Origin: a virus
IMG/VR virus record: IMGVR_UViG_3300031862_000770
Location: 1-20,673 of that record
Reading direction: 5' to 3' (one strand)
DNA length: 20,673 bases
The notes beneath the pieces were generated by a model. That model ran no database searches and was not told the origin of the DNA. It saw only the letters and a program-made list of their open reading frames with translations. The first letter of the stretch is position 1. Each line of letters begins with the position of its first letter. This document shows, in pieces, positions 20,404 to 20,673 of the stretch. The position numbers and the translations under genes are program-made.

Positions 20404-20673
20404 TTAACTCCTTTCCCCAAGAATTTTCGCTATTTCAACACCCTTTTTAGTAAGACTATAAACCCGTCCCTTTTTTCTCTTAGGAGTTAGACAAATCACG
20501 ATTTGTTTCTCGGCCAACTCACGTAGTGATCTGCTTATACACGCTGTGCCTACGCCCATCTCTCTGGAAATTTCTGTCGGAGTCATAGGACGATTACGCA
20601 GTGCCAGTACAACCCCCCTCCTGTACTTGCTTGCAATAACTTGTCCATAATCTTGCCATATGTTCCTCGGCAT
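20404..20673 (-). CDS. Winged helix-turn-helix transcriptional regulator (89 aa, start at window edge)
   Basis: The frame reads from an ATG at the last base of the window, so the N-terminus may extend beyond it. An N-terminal helix (IWQDYGQVIASKYRRGVVLA) is followed by the helix-turn-helix TPTEISREMGVGTACISRSL, then LRELAEKQIVICLTP and a wing KRKKGRVYSLTKKG. This is the usual archaeal single-wHTH layout (ArsR/MarR-like). It probably binds DNA as a dimer. It could control its own gene, the adjacent EVE gene, or virus genes with palindromic sites, but nothing in the sequence decides which. Confidence 0.75.
   Translation of the reverse strand: MPRNIWQDYGQVIASKYRRGVVLALRNRPMTPTEISREMGVGTACISRSLRELAEKQIVICLTPKRKKGRVYSLTKKGVEIAKILGERS

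Noticed and set aside
1-20673. CRISPR arrays, tRNA genes, integrase and attachment sites
   Set aside because: None was found on reading both strands: no regularly spaced direct repeats, no cloverleaf noticed by eye, and no integrase motifs.

Overview
The window looks like the late (virion-structure) half of a tailed, siphovirus-like virus or provirus of an archaeon, followed by a short accessory or host-flank segment. Archaeal origin is inferred from TATA-type boxes 25-27 bases before likely start sites of the flanking genes, T-rich tracts without hairpins after two genes, frequent TTG/GTG starts, GGTGA-type Shine-Dalgarno sites, and an archaeal-style ABC-GNAT fusion. A Bathyarchaeia or other Thermoproteota host is only a guess. 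No integrase, terminase, portal, tRNA, CRISPR array or attachment site is visible, so provirus and free virus cannot be told apart; terminase and portal would be expected before base 1.

Bases 1-3167 are the head module: a small helical protein, a capsid-associated protein, a fused prohead protease/scaffold with a nested scaffold start, a decoration-like protein, and an HK97-fold major capsid protein whose last 48 codons lie in the -1 frame. A T-rich terminator-like tract follows. Bases 3337-6785 are the connector and tail-tube module: head-tail adaptor, four very small ORFs, a tail-terminator-like protein, an HK97 gp10-like neck protein, an unknown helical protein, the tail-tube protein, and a tail-assembly chaperone with a T TTT TTT slip site that yields a G-GT-type fusion. 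Bases 6792-9689 encode the tape measure protein. Bases 9690-14944 encode tail-tip, fibre and other beta-rich virion proteins, including one built of about 17 repeats of 17-18 residues. A holin-like protein ends this transcription unit.

Bases 15186-15426 are a highly structured non-coding spacer with a palindrome and a potential three-way-junction RNA. After it come a membrane protein, a 25-residue basic peptide and an ABC-ATPase/GNAT fusion. From 17862 on, base composition and gene organisation change: a four-helix membrane protein, a minus-strand protein that may be restriction-endonuclease-like, a possibly decayed zinc-ribbon-like ORF, an EVE-domain protein with a likely leaderless promoter, and a minus-strand winged-helix regulator. 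This could be a small defence or accessory cassette.

The least expected features are (1) perfect palindromes centred on CACGTG or CCCGGG that recur at three spacers, (2) the structured RNA candidate at 15233-15358, (3) the nested scaffold start, and (4) three -1 type frame breaks. The tail-chaperone break fits programmed frameshifting well. The other two may be either biology or lost bases in the assembly.
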